Shown here piece by piece: positions 7,985-13,726 of a stretch of DNA of 15,104 nucleotides. The stretch comes from Pseudomonadota bacterium (GTDB lineage Bacteria > Pseudomonadota > Gammaproteobacteria > Burkholderiales > Thiobacillaceae). The stretch is taken from the NCBI GenBank assembly GCA_021836225.1, contig JAKBJA010000012.1:1-15104 (forward strand), in the 5' to 3' direction. Each line of letters begins with the position of its first letter. The first letter of the stretch is position 1. A program made the translations under genes and the position numbers. The notes beneath the pieces were generated by a model. It saw only the letters and a list, made by a program, of their open reading frames with translations. It was not told the origin of the DNA and made no database searches.

Positions 7985-10900
7985 ATGCCCCCTTCGTTGT
8001 CGTCCCACCCGTCACTCAGACTTGAGGGACTCGCCTTTCCCGACCTCTTTCGCCTGGAAGGCTTGCAGAAGCTCGACAAGGCGTATTTGCATCGTATTCA
8101 TGAACACGATGCGGATATGCATGCGCGCCTGCTGCACTACCGTCACGCAGAAACGCCGTTTGCGCCGCGACAGATCAGCCAGTTGCTGCTGGACTGCGCG
8201 CCGCTGCTGGAAACTTTTATTGCTGAACTGTTTGCCATCGACGAAGAGGCCGCGGCCTTGCGGGTGGATGCGCTTTCGCATGATATTGTTTTGAATTTCA
8301 AGAAACTCTTTGTGCAGAAGCGGGCGCGCAAGCGGGTATTCAAGAAGGATGTAACCGAACGGTTTGCTGAACTCGACGCTTGGTTGAGCGGAGAATTGCA
8401 ACAGGCGGGGTTGATTGAGGACGCAGATCGGGAGCTGGCGGTTGCGCGCTTCGCGGCTATTCTGCTGCGTGATGAGGCGGCACAGGCCGGGGCCATAGAG
8501 CAGCTCACGCGCTGGTGCGTGCTTGCGATCAGTGATGCGCAAGGCCAGGTGGCGGTGAGCGGCTGGACGAGCTTTAAGTTGCCGCAAGGCGTCGATCATC
8601 AACATCTGGTGCCTAACCAGGCCGTGGCCGGTGACCCTGCCGGGCGTATCGCGGCGTTGCCGGAAAAGCTGCGCAACCGCGACGGTTTCAAACTGACCGA
8701 TGCGCGCATGAGCGCGCGCGAGGTTCAGGGCGAGATCGAGTACTGCATCTATTGTCACGGACACGACGGCGATTTCTGCTCCAAGGGCTTCCCCGAAAAG
8801 AAAGGCGACCTGGAGCGCGGCTTCAAGATCAATCCCCTGGGGGTGACGCTGACCGGCTGTCCGCTGGAGGAAAAAATTTCCGAAATGCATGCCTTGAAGC
8901 GCGACGGCCTCGGCATTGCCGCGCTCGCCATGGCGATGGTGGACAATCCCATGATCCCCGCCACAGGCCATCGCATCTGCAACGACTGCATGAAGGCGTG
9001 TATCTATCAGAAGCAGGATCCAGTCGACATCCCGCAGATCGAGACGCGCGTGCTTACCGATGTGCTGGGATTGCCATGGGGGGTGGAGATTTACGATCTG
9101 CTGACGCGCTGGAATCCGTTGCGCGCCCGCCAATACTTGCCCAAGCCCTGCAACGGCAGGAAGGTGCTGATCGCGGGCATGGGGCCGGCAGGCTTCACCA
9201 TGGCGCATCACCTGACGATGGAAGGCTGCGCCGTGGTGGGCATCGACGGGCTGAAAATCGAACCTCTGCCCGATGTGCTGCAGCACGGCGCGGTGCGCGC
9301 TTACCAGGAACTGGAAGAGGCGCTCGATACGCGCGTCATGGCGGGCTTCGGCGGTGTGGCTGAATACGGCATCACGGTGCGTTGGGACAAGAACTTCCTC
9401 AAACTGATTTACCTCAGTCTGGCACGTCGCAGTCTGTTTCAGGTGTTCGGCGGCGTGCGTCTGGGCGGCACCTTGACGTTGGAGGATGCCTGGGCGCTGG
9501 GGTTCGATCATGTCAGCATCGCCACCGGGGCCGGCTTGCCGCGCACAGTGCCGATCGAAAACAGCCTGGCGCGCGGCATGCGCCAGTCCAATGATTTTCT
9601 CATGGCCCTGCAGCTCACCGGTGCAGCCAAGGCCAGCAGCCTCGCCAGCCTTCAGGTGCGCATGCCGGCTGTCGTGATTGGCGGCGGCCTGACCGCCATC
9701 GATACCGCCACCGAAGTGCAAGCCTATTACATCGCCCAGGTGGAGAAAACCCTGTTGCGTTACGAGCGGCTGGCAAGCACCCTTGGCGAGGCAAGGGTGC
9801 GCGAGCAACTCGATGAAGAATCGATCGGCATCCTCGAGGAGTTTATCGAACATGGCCGTGCCGTGCGCCAAGAGCGTATGCGTGCGGAAAATGCCGGCGA
9901 AAAGACCGACTTCATACCCCTGTTGCGCGCCTGGGGCGGCGTTACGGTGGTGTATCGCCGCGGCATGAATGAATCACCCGCTTATGTCCGCAATCACGAA
10001 GAAGTGGCGAAAGCCCTGGAGGAGGGCATTTTCTACGCTGAAGGGGTGCAGCCGTTGCGGGCAAATCTGGATCGCTTCGCATATGTGGAGTCGCTGGAAT
10101 GCGAGCGCTTGCAGCGTACCCGGGACGGAAAATGGGAGAAAGCGGGCGTATTTTTCTCCTTGCCCGCACGTGCTATTTTTGTCGCGGCGGGGGCGGTACC
10201 CAATACCATCTACGAGCGCGAGCATCCCGGCACCTTTGCTATGCAGGAAGACCATTTTCTGCCGCATGTCGAGGAAGACGGCAACCTGAACCAGGTGACT
10301 GTGGCTGAGCACTGCAAAGTCGAAATGGCCGGTCCATTCACCTCCTATCAGCGGGACGGACACCGCGTCAGCTTCATCGGCGATACCCATCCGGTGTTCC
10401 ATGGCGGCGTGGTCAAGGCCATCGCCTCGGCGACACGCGGCTATCCGCAGATCATGACGGCGCTCGGAATGGCTGGCGAGGTTTCCGTCAACCCGGATGA
10501 GTATGCTGAATTCCGTGCGCGCATGACAGACCTGCTGCAGCCGCGCGTGATGCAGGTGCAGCGACTCAGCCCGAGCGTGATCGAATTGCTCATACGCGCG
10601 CCTATGGCCGCACGCAACTTCCGTCCCGGCCAGTTTTTCCGTCTGCAAAATTTTGAAACCTCAAGTCCGCTGTTCGAGGGTTCAAGACTACAGACCGAAG
10701 CCCTGGCCTTGAGCGGCGCCAAAGTGGAAGCGGAAGCCGGTCTGGTCACGCTGATGGTGCTGGAAGTCGGGACCAGTTCGAGACTTTGCGCCACGCTTCA
10801 GGCAGGTGACCCGGTGGTGCTGATGGGGCCGACCGGCAAGGCGACCGAACTGCCGGAGAACCAGACCGTCCTGGTGGCGGCGGGCCGGCGCGGTGCGGCA

Positions 10901-11524
10901 GTGATGGGTATGCTTGGCCCGGCGCTGCGCGGCCGCGGCAACCGCGTACTGTACTTTGCGGGTTTTCGCACTGCGGATGAGGTGTATCGGCAGGAGCGGC
11001 TGGAGGCCGCCGCCGATGTGATCGTGTGGTGCACGGCAAGCGGCCGCCCCATTGTGCCGCGCCGTCCGCAAGACCGCAGCCTGACGGGTGATTATATGGA
11101 TATCCTGCGGCGCTATGCCGAGGGCGAATTCGAGCCGGAGGGCGAGGCGCCTGCGATCCCGCTGACCAGCGTCGACCGCGTGCTCGCCATCGGCACACGC
11201 CGCTTGCTGCGCATCATGCGCGATGCGATGCAACATTGCTTGCGGGACAAATTCCGCAGCAACGTCACTGCCATCGGTTCCGTCCCCAGCCCCATGCAGT
11301 GCATGTTGCAGGGCGTATGCGCGCAATGCCTGCAATGGCATATCGATCCGGCTACGGGGAAACGCACCCGAGCGGTGTTCTCCTGTGCCGGGCAGGACCA
11401 GCCCTTGCAGTTCATCGACCTGGACAATCTCGATGCCCGCCTGGCACAAAACTCGATGGCCGAGCACTTGACGGATATCTGGCTGGACTATCTGCTGGCG
11501 CGCAGCGAGATCGCGCATGTGTAG
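7985..11524 (+). CDS. Large iron-sulfur flavoprotein oxidoreductase: GltD/NfnB-like plus PyrK/NfnA-like fusion
   Basis: One uninterrupted 1179-residue frame, predicted cytoplasmic with no signal peptide. Residues 1 to about 245 form a mostly helical region I do not recognise. Next is a cysteine-rich section with C254-x2-C257-x7-C265, C292-P and C332-x2-C335-x3-C339, resembling the two [4Fe-4S] sites of GltD-like proteins. A dinucleotide fold begins at K393 with G398-x-G400-x2-G403 (FAD), and a second at VVIGGGLTA (563-571, probable NADPH). From about 850 a ferredoxin-reductase-like module contains FRPGQFFRL and a V-G-T-S-S motif. It ends in C1106-x5-C1112-x2-C1115-x18-C1134, like the [2Fe-2S] site of PyrK. 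The ATG at 7985 has GGAGA 4 bases upstream. It probably moves electrons between NAD(P)H, flavins and an unknown partner. The substrate is not evident. Confidence 0.8.
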   Translation: MPPSLSSHPSLRLEGLAFPDLFRLEGLQKLDKAYLHRIHEHDADMHARLLHYRHAETPFAPRQISQLLLDCAPLLETFIAELFAIDEEAAALRVDALSHDIVLNFKKLFVQKRARKRVFKKDVTERFAELDAWLSGELQQAGLIEDADRELAVARFAAILLRDEAAQAGAIEQLTRWCVLAISDAQGQVAVSGWTSFKLPQGVDHQHLVPNQAVAGDPAGRIAALPEKLRNRDGFKLTDARMSAREVQGEIEYCIYCHGHDGDFCSKGFPEKKGDLERGFKINPLGVTLTGCPLEEKISEMHALKRDGLGIAALAMAMVDNPMIPATGHRICNDCMKACIYQKQDPVDIPQIETRVLTDVLGLPWGVEIYDLLTRWNPLRARQYLPKPCNGRKVLIAGMGPAGFTMAHHLTMEGCAVVGIDGLKIEPLPDVLQHGAVRAYQELEEALDTRVMAGFGGVAEYGITVRWDKNFLKLIYLSLARRSLFQVFGGVRLGGTLTLEDAWALGFDHVSIATGAGLPRTVPIENSLARGMRQSNDFLMALQLTGAAKASSLASLQVRMPAVVIGGGLTAIDTATEVQAYYIAQVEKTLLRYERLASTLGEARVREQLDEESIGILEEFIEHGRAVRQERMRAENAGEKTDFIPLLRAWGGVTVVYRRGMNESPAYVRNHEEVAKALEEGIFYAEGVQPLRANLDRFAYVESLECERLQRTRDGKWEKAGVFFSLPARAIFVAAGAVPNTIYEREHPGTFAMQEDHFLPHVEEDGNLNQVTVAEHCKVEMAGPFTSYQRDGHRVSFIGDTHPVFHGGVVKAIASATRGYPQIMTALGMAGEVSVNPDEYAEFRARMTDLLQPRVMQVQRLSPSVIELLIRAPMAARNFRPGQFFRLQNFETSSPLFEGSRLQTEALALSGAKVEAEAGLVTLMVLEVGTSSRLCATLQAGDPVVLMGPTGKATELPENQTVLVAAGRRGAAVMGMLGPALRGRGNRVLYFAGFRTADEVYRQERLEAAADVIVWCTASGRPIVPRRPQDRSLTGDYMDILRRYAEGEFEPEGEAPAIPLTSVDRVLAIGTRRLLRIMRDAMQHCLRDKFRSNVTAIGSVPSPMQCMLQGVCAQCLQWHIDPATGKRTRAVFSCAGQDQPLQFIDLDNLDARLAQNSMAEHLTDIWLDYLLARSEIAHV

Positions 11525-11563
11525 TCAGGCATTGGAACAAGGTGGTCGGGGAAAAAAGACCTA

Positions 11564-11569
11564 AGGAGA
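11564..11569 (+). promoter_or_regulatory. Ribosome-binding-like sequence before the chimeric batD/adaptor frame
   Basis: AGGAGA lies 8 bases before an ATG at 11578. That ATG corresponds to an ACG codon in the intact batD-like gene, so one base change created a start codon with good spacing to this sequence. Whether it is used is unknown. Confidence 0.35.
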
Positions 11570-11757
11570 AATTCCCCATGCTAGCCGCCGTGAAGTTCGG
11601 CAAACGATTGCGTTATCCCGCACCCGCCGTCGTCTTCCAGGCATCGCGAGTGCTGGCGTATCTGCCGGTTCATGTGCCCGTCGGCAAAGAGTCGCTAGCC
11701 CCCGGGCCGCTGCCGGCGGCCTTTGTCCAAATCCTCGCCTGCTTGCGCCCCAAGCAG
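11568..11757 (+). pseudogene. Internally deleted second copy of a batD-like gene segment
   Basis: Bases 11568-11718 align with 6833-6983 of the intact batD-like gene at about 90% identity (roughly 15 differences in 151 bases, counted by eye). They encode the same KFGKRLRYPAPAV and LPVHVPVGK stretches. Bases 11722-11757 then align with 7641-7676, encoding F-x-Q-x-L-A-x-LRPK, so about 660 bases of batD are missing between them. The internal join keeps the batD reading frame. The signal peptide, the first half and the transmembrane segment are absent, so the piece cannot act as BatD. It continues in frame into an adaptor-gene fragment. The two batD-derived stretches lie in direct orientation on either side of the large oxidoreductase gene. 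Confidence 0.8.
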
Positions 11758-12311
11758 AAAACGAGGGTCAGGACGCCTATTGCCGGCACGGTAATCCGGC
11801 GCTATCTCGACGATGGCGAAGGCATCACGCCTGAGATTCCCATCGTCGCCATCGCCGACACCGGTCGCATCTGGATCAACGCCGAGGTGGACGAAACGGA
11901 CGCCGGCAGGGTCCATGTGGGCGACCGCGCCAGCGTCACCTCGGACGCCTATCCCGGCAAGGTGTTCAACCTAAAAACCGCAGTTCATTTACCACAGAGG
12001 CACAGAGACACAGAGAAAACAGATAGTTACGATTGTTGACCAACTCACCCAGCGGGTGACATGCCTGAGTTTGTTTTTCTCTTTTGAATCAACTCTGTGC
12101 CTCTGTGTCTCTGTGGTGAAATGCTTTTTCTAGGTTCAACGGCCTCGTGCAGCAGATCGCCGACTATGCCGGTGCAAGACGGGTCAAACCGAGCAACCCC
12201 GCAGTCAACCTGGCCCTCAAGGTAGTGCAGGTGAAAATCGTGCTGGCTGACCACAGCCCCTTCAAGCTCGGCATGACGGTGGACGTGAAAATTCTGCCTC
12301 AGCACCAGTAG
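11758..12311 (+). pseudogene. C-terminal part of an HlyD/MacA-type periplasmic adaptor, interrupted by a MITE
   Basis: The frame reads RVRTPIAGTVIRRYLDDGE, then A-E-V-D-E-T-D-A-G-R-V and a DAYPGKVFN stretch. This is the lipoyl-like and beta-barrel portion of efflux membrane fusion proteins of ABC-type or related pumps. A 163-base element interrupts it after codons for VFN. Past the element the same protein resumes at 12141 with GLVQQIADYAG and ends with L-G-M-T-V-D-V-K-I-L-P-Q-H-Q and TAG at 12309-12311. Removing the element and one copy of its target duplication restores a continuous frame of 187 residues from ATG 11578. As it stands, translation entering the element would stop at 12037-12039. 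The N-terminal half and the membrane anchor are missing, and no pump gene follows. Confidence 0.78.
11971..12133. mobile_element. MITE-like inverted-repeat element with 7-bp target duplication
   Basis: The 163-base element is bounded by direct repeats GTTCAAC at 11964-11970 and 12134-12140. Its ends read CTAAAAA on the left and TTTTTCTAG on the right, an imperfect terminal inverted repeat. Inside, 25-base arms at 11991-12015 and 12093-12117 are inverted repeats with two mismatches, built from alternating ACAGAG/CACAGAG units. A small hairpin, TCACCC-AGC-GGGTGA, sits in the centre (12045-12059). There is no transposase frame, so movement would depend on an enzyme supplied elsewhere. The middle is AT-rich compared with the surrounding genes. 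It disrupts the adaptor gene fragment. Confidence 0.82.
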
Positions 12312-12327
12312 CACCGAGGTCAAAACA

Positions 12328-12471
12328 ATGTATGGAATGGATGCGATCACATCGCTGAAAACAGGACGGAAGGGCCATATGCGGCACGTTGCTGTGGTCG
12401 TGGCAGTCAGCGCTCGACCGACCGTCGCCTGTCAGTTGTGGCGGCTGATCACGACACGTCAACGATCTTGA
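12328..12471 (+). pseudogene. Possible transposase C-terminal remnant (IS110-like)
   Basis: A short forward frame of 47 codons contains R-H-V-A-V-V-V-A-V followed by C-Q-L-W-R-L-I-T. This loosely resembles the C-terminal V-A-x-V-A-x-A-R-K-L-x-x-x-L-W-R pattern of some IS110-family transposases. It starts 16 bases after the adaptor-fragment stop and overlaps the 3' end of the reverse-strand toxin gene by 23 bases. There are no recognisable IS ends. It is weak evidence and may be chance; the context of an insertion-rich scar is the main support. Confidence 0.22.
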
Positions 12472-12865
12472 GCCCAGCCTTTCTTGCTGCCGAAAGTTGC
12501 CGATGGTCGGCCGAAACAAAGATATCAGGCTCGACGGCGAGCGCACAGGCCACATGAAGGGCATCCATCGCCCGGAGTGGATGCGACTCCAGCAGAGAAA
12601 CAACTGAGACCAGAACGTCCGGAGTGATTTGGCAGATATCGGCATCCGCCAAATCCGCCATCGCGTCACCCTTCAATTTCCGGTAATCCGCTTTGGTCAG
12701 TTTCTTTTCCCGTACGAGGCGGGACAACGTGGAGATCAGTTCCGGCAGGTAAATGAGACTAACGACGAGACTATCTGCCTGTTGGCACAATGCAATAACC
12801 TTGTCCGATCCCGGCTCCGCAACATAACGCTTCGCAATAGCCGAGGTATCCAGAAACACCTTCAC
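12449..12865 (-). CDS. vapC: PIN-domain ribonuclease toxin (VapC-type)
   Basis: This 138-residue protein is a normal length for VapC-type PIN toxins, which are Mg2+-dependent RNases that act on RNA and are held inactive by the cognate antitoxin. The acidic site residues are all present: D6 in FLDTSAIAKRY, E42 in YLPELI, D101 in RAMDALHVA, and D120 in FVSADHRQL. The frame begins with GTG at 12865, overlapping the antitoxin stop by four bases (GTGA on the reverse strand), so the two are translationally coupled. Its base composition is more moderate than the high-GC genes on either side, consistent with acquisition by transfer. No terminator was seen after the stop. Confidence 0.92.
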   Translation of the reverse strand: MKVFLDTSAIAKRYVAEPGSDKVIALCQQADSLVVSLIYLPELISTLSRLVREKKLTKADYRKLKGDAMADLADADICQITPDVLVSVVSLLESHPLRAMDALHVACALAVEPDIFVSADHRQLSAARKAGLKIVDVS

Positions 12866-13086
12866 GCCGACTCTTCCCGATCGCTCAGTATCTCTCGGCT
12901 CAACGACAAGCCTTTAACCGTTAGTGGTGTGGCTTGTCTCTTCCACGACGGAGCCCCGGAACGGACAGGCACGATTTCGGCGATGGGTTTGCCGTTGCGG
13001 AAGACGCGTACCGTATCTCCACCTTCGACGGCGTCAAAATAGTCCTTGGCGTGATTGCGCAACTCGGTGAACGTAGTTTCCCGCAT
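12862..13086 (-). CDS. Phd/YefM-type antitoxin of the VapC pair
   Basis: This is a 74-residue protein that should neutralise the adjacent PIN toxin and repress their shared promoter. The N-terminal part, with FTELRNHAKDYFDAVEGG and T-V-R-V-F-R-N-G-K-P-I-A-E-I-V-P (about residues 5-41), is the Phd/YefM DNA-binding fold. The remaining C-terminal tail, including a W-K-R segment and LSLSREIL, would wrap the toxin. The start is the ATG at 13086 (reverse strand), chosen because AGGAGG lies 4 bases upstream. The frame stays open further upstream, but that part would run through the promoter. The stop overlaps the toxin GTG. Confidence 0.9.
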   Translation of the reverse strand: MRETTFTELRNHAKDYFDAVEGGDTVRVFRNGKPIAEIVPVRSGAPSWKRQATPLTVKGLSLSREILSDREESA

Positions 13087-13090
13087 AGAG

Positions 13091-13096
13091 CCTCCT
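13091..13096 (-). promoter_or_regulatory. Strong ribosome-binding site of the antitoxin gene
   Basis: AGGAGG on the reverse strand, 4 bases before the ATG at 13086. It fixes the antitoxin start and suggests strong antitoxin translation relative to the GTG-started toxin. Confidence 0.8.
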
Positions 13097-13111
13097 GTAC
13101 AAATATGTACA
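13096..13111. promoter_or_regulatory. Candidate antitoxin operator (TGTACA dyad)
   Basis: Two TGTACA hexamers separated by four bases form a 16-base near-perfect dyad. It covers the expected transcription start just downstream of the -10 box and abuts the ribosome-binding site. This is the usual place for autoregulation by Phd/YefM antitoxin-toxin complexes. Binding is inferred from position and symmetry. Confidence 0.6.
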
Positions 13112-13113
13112 TT

Positions 13114-13142
13114 ATTATGTGCATTGTTGGTGAGCGTGTCAA
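13114..13142 (-). promoter_or_regulatory. Sigma70-type promoter of the toxin-antitoxin operon
   Basis: On the reverse strand the -35 box is TTGACA (13137-13142), a full consensus match. The spacer is 17 bases and the -10 box is CATAAT (13114-13119), with five of six consensus bases. The predicted start falls inside the TGTACA dyad, about 25 bases before the antitoxin ATG. Confidence 0.75.
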
Positions 13143-13169
13143 TGGGTGCGCTGCTGGTCAAGTTTAAGA

Positions 13170-13206
13170 CTTGATCTTGCACTGCATGTAAGATCAAGCT
13201 TTTTTT
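13170..13206 (+). terminator. Intrinsic terminator (forward strand)
   Basis: CTTGATCTT (13170-13178) pairs perfectly with AAGATCAAG (13190-13198) around an 11-base loop, followed by C and seven T residues. The T-tract shows it works on the forward strand. No intact forward gene ends just upstream, so it may be left over from the displaced adaptor region or insulate the metal operon. A competing hairpin (CAAGCTT 13195-13201 with AAGCTTG 13216-13222) overlaps its right arm. Confidence 0.7.
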
Positions 13207-13257
13207 CTAAAAGTTAAGCTTGCTGCCATGAATAATTGCAGTTTAGAATAAGTCTAC

Positions 13258-13641
13258 ATGAAAAACCGTTCGGGAAAATTTTACCTGCTCCTGGCTCTGA
13301 CATTCCTGCAATGTCTGGTGCCATTCCTGCACGCCCATGCCGGCGGTTTGCACGCATCATCTCATGTGCATATCCATATCGATGTGCCCGCTCCGGGCCT
13401 CTCGGCGCATCCATCTGAATTGAGGTCCGATTCGTCCGACTTCCCGGTGGTGGGCGCTGCCACCGAGTTCAAGCGCGATTCGGCGAGTGATGATGTCGCT
13501 TTGCTGTCGTCATCTCCTTACTGGCGGATCCAGCCTCGGCAGGCGCTTGTTCTTTCCACCTTTCACGCCCCGTCTATACTTCCACAAAGCCCTTTCTTTT
13601 TCGGGGCGCCACCCTCTCAAGCGCCACCTGCGGGTTCTTAG
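13258..13641 (+). CDS. Small exported His-rich protein, CzcI-like metal-operon leader gene
   Basis: This is a 127-residue predicted secreted or periplasmic protein. The signal peptide spans about residues 1-28 (basic start, hydrophobic core FYLLLALTFLQCLVPFL, then HAHA-GG). A histidine cluster follows, with H25, H27, H32, H36, H38 and H40 in an H-x-x-x-H-V-H-I-H-I pattern that suggests metal binding. The C-terminus is Pro/Phe-rich (SPFFFGAPPSQAPPAG). It is followed closely by czcB- and czcA-like genes, the usual place for CzcI-type regulatory or metal-sensing proteins, but sequence identity to CzcI is not obvious. The ribosome-binding site is poor. A TAGAAT sequence at 13244-13249 could be a -10 box giving a nearly leaderless message. 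The role is inferred. Confidence 0.7.
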   Translation: MKNRSGKFYLLLALTFLQCLVPFLHAHAGGLHASSHVHIHIDVPAPGLSAHPSELRSDSSDFPVVGAATEFKRDSASDDVALLSSSPYWRIQPRQALVLSTFHAPSILPQSPFFFGAPPSQAPPAGS

Positions 13642-13714
13642 GCATTTCTTAAGTTAAAGGTTGGAGAATCGGCCTGCCGCTTCTGTTGGGACGCGGCCGG
13701 GTGTCGAATTTTGC

Positions 13715-13720
13715 AAGGAG
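13715..13720 (+). promoter_or_regulatory. Ribosome-binding site of the czcB-like gene
   Basis: AAGGAG lies 6 bases before the ATG at 13727 and directly abuts an ATG at 13721. The spacing selects 13727 as the start. Confidence 0.75.
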
Positions 13721-13726
13721 ATGGAT

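Noticed and set aside
8012..9871. 619-codon reverse-strand open frame opposite the oxidoreductase
   Set aside because: It is a shadow of the forward gene, whose Fe-S and nucleotide-binding motifs are unambiguous. The reverse product is low in recognisable structure.
11236..12039. Open forward frame of 267 codons spanning the end of the oxidoreductase and the scar region
   Set aside because: Its first part is a shadow of the oxidoreductase gene in another frame. Only the part from 11578 has meaning, as a batD/adaptor chimera, and it ends inside the MITE.
12044..12058. 15-base identity (CTCACCCAGCGGGTG) between the MITE centre and the start of czcA at about 14876-14890
   Set aside because: It is a short self-complementary string. 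In czcA it encodes conserved LTQRV residues, so chance is the simplest explanation.
11991..12117. CRISPR-like short repeats (CACAGAG units)
   Set aside because: The units are adjacent without spacers and form the two arms of one inverted repeat flanked by a target duplication, so this is a MITE and not an array.
12629..13042. Forward open frame across the toxin-antitoxin genes
   Set aside because: It is antisense to the clear PIN toxin and Phd-type antitoxin and has no motif of its own.
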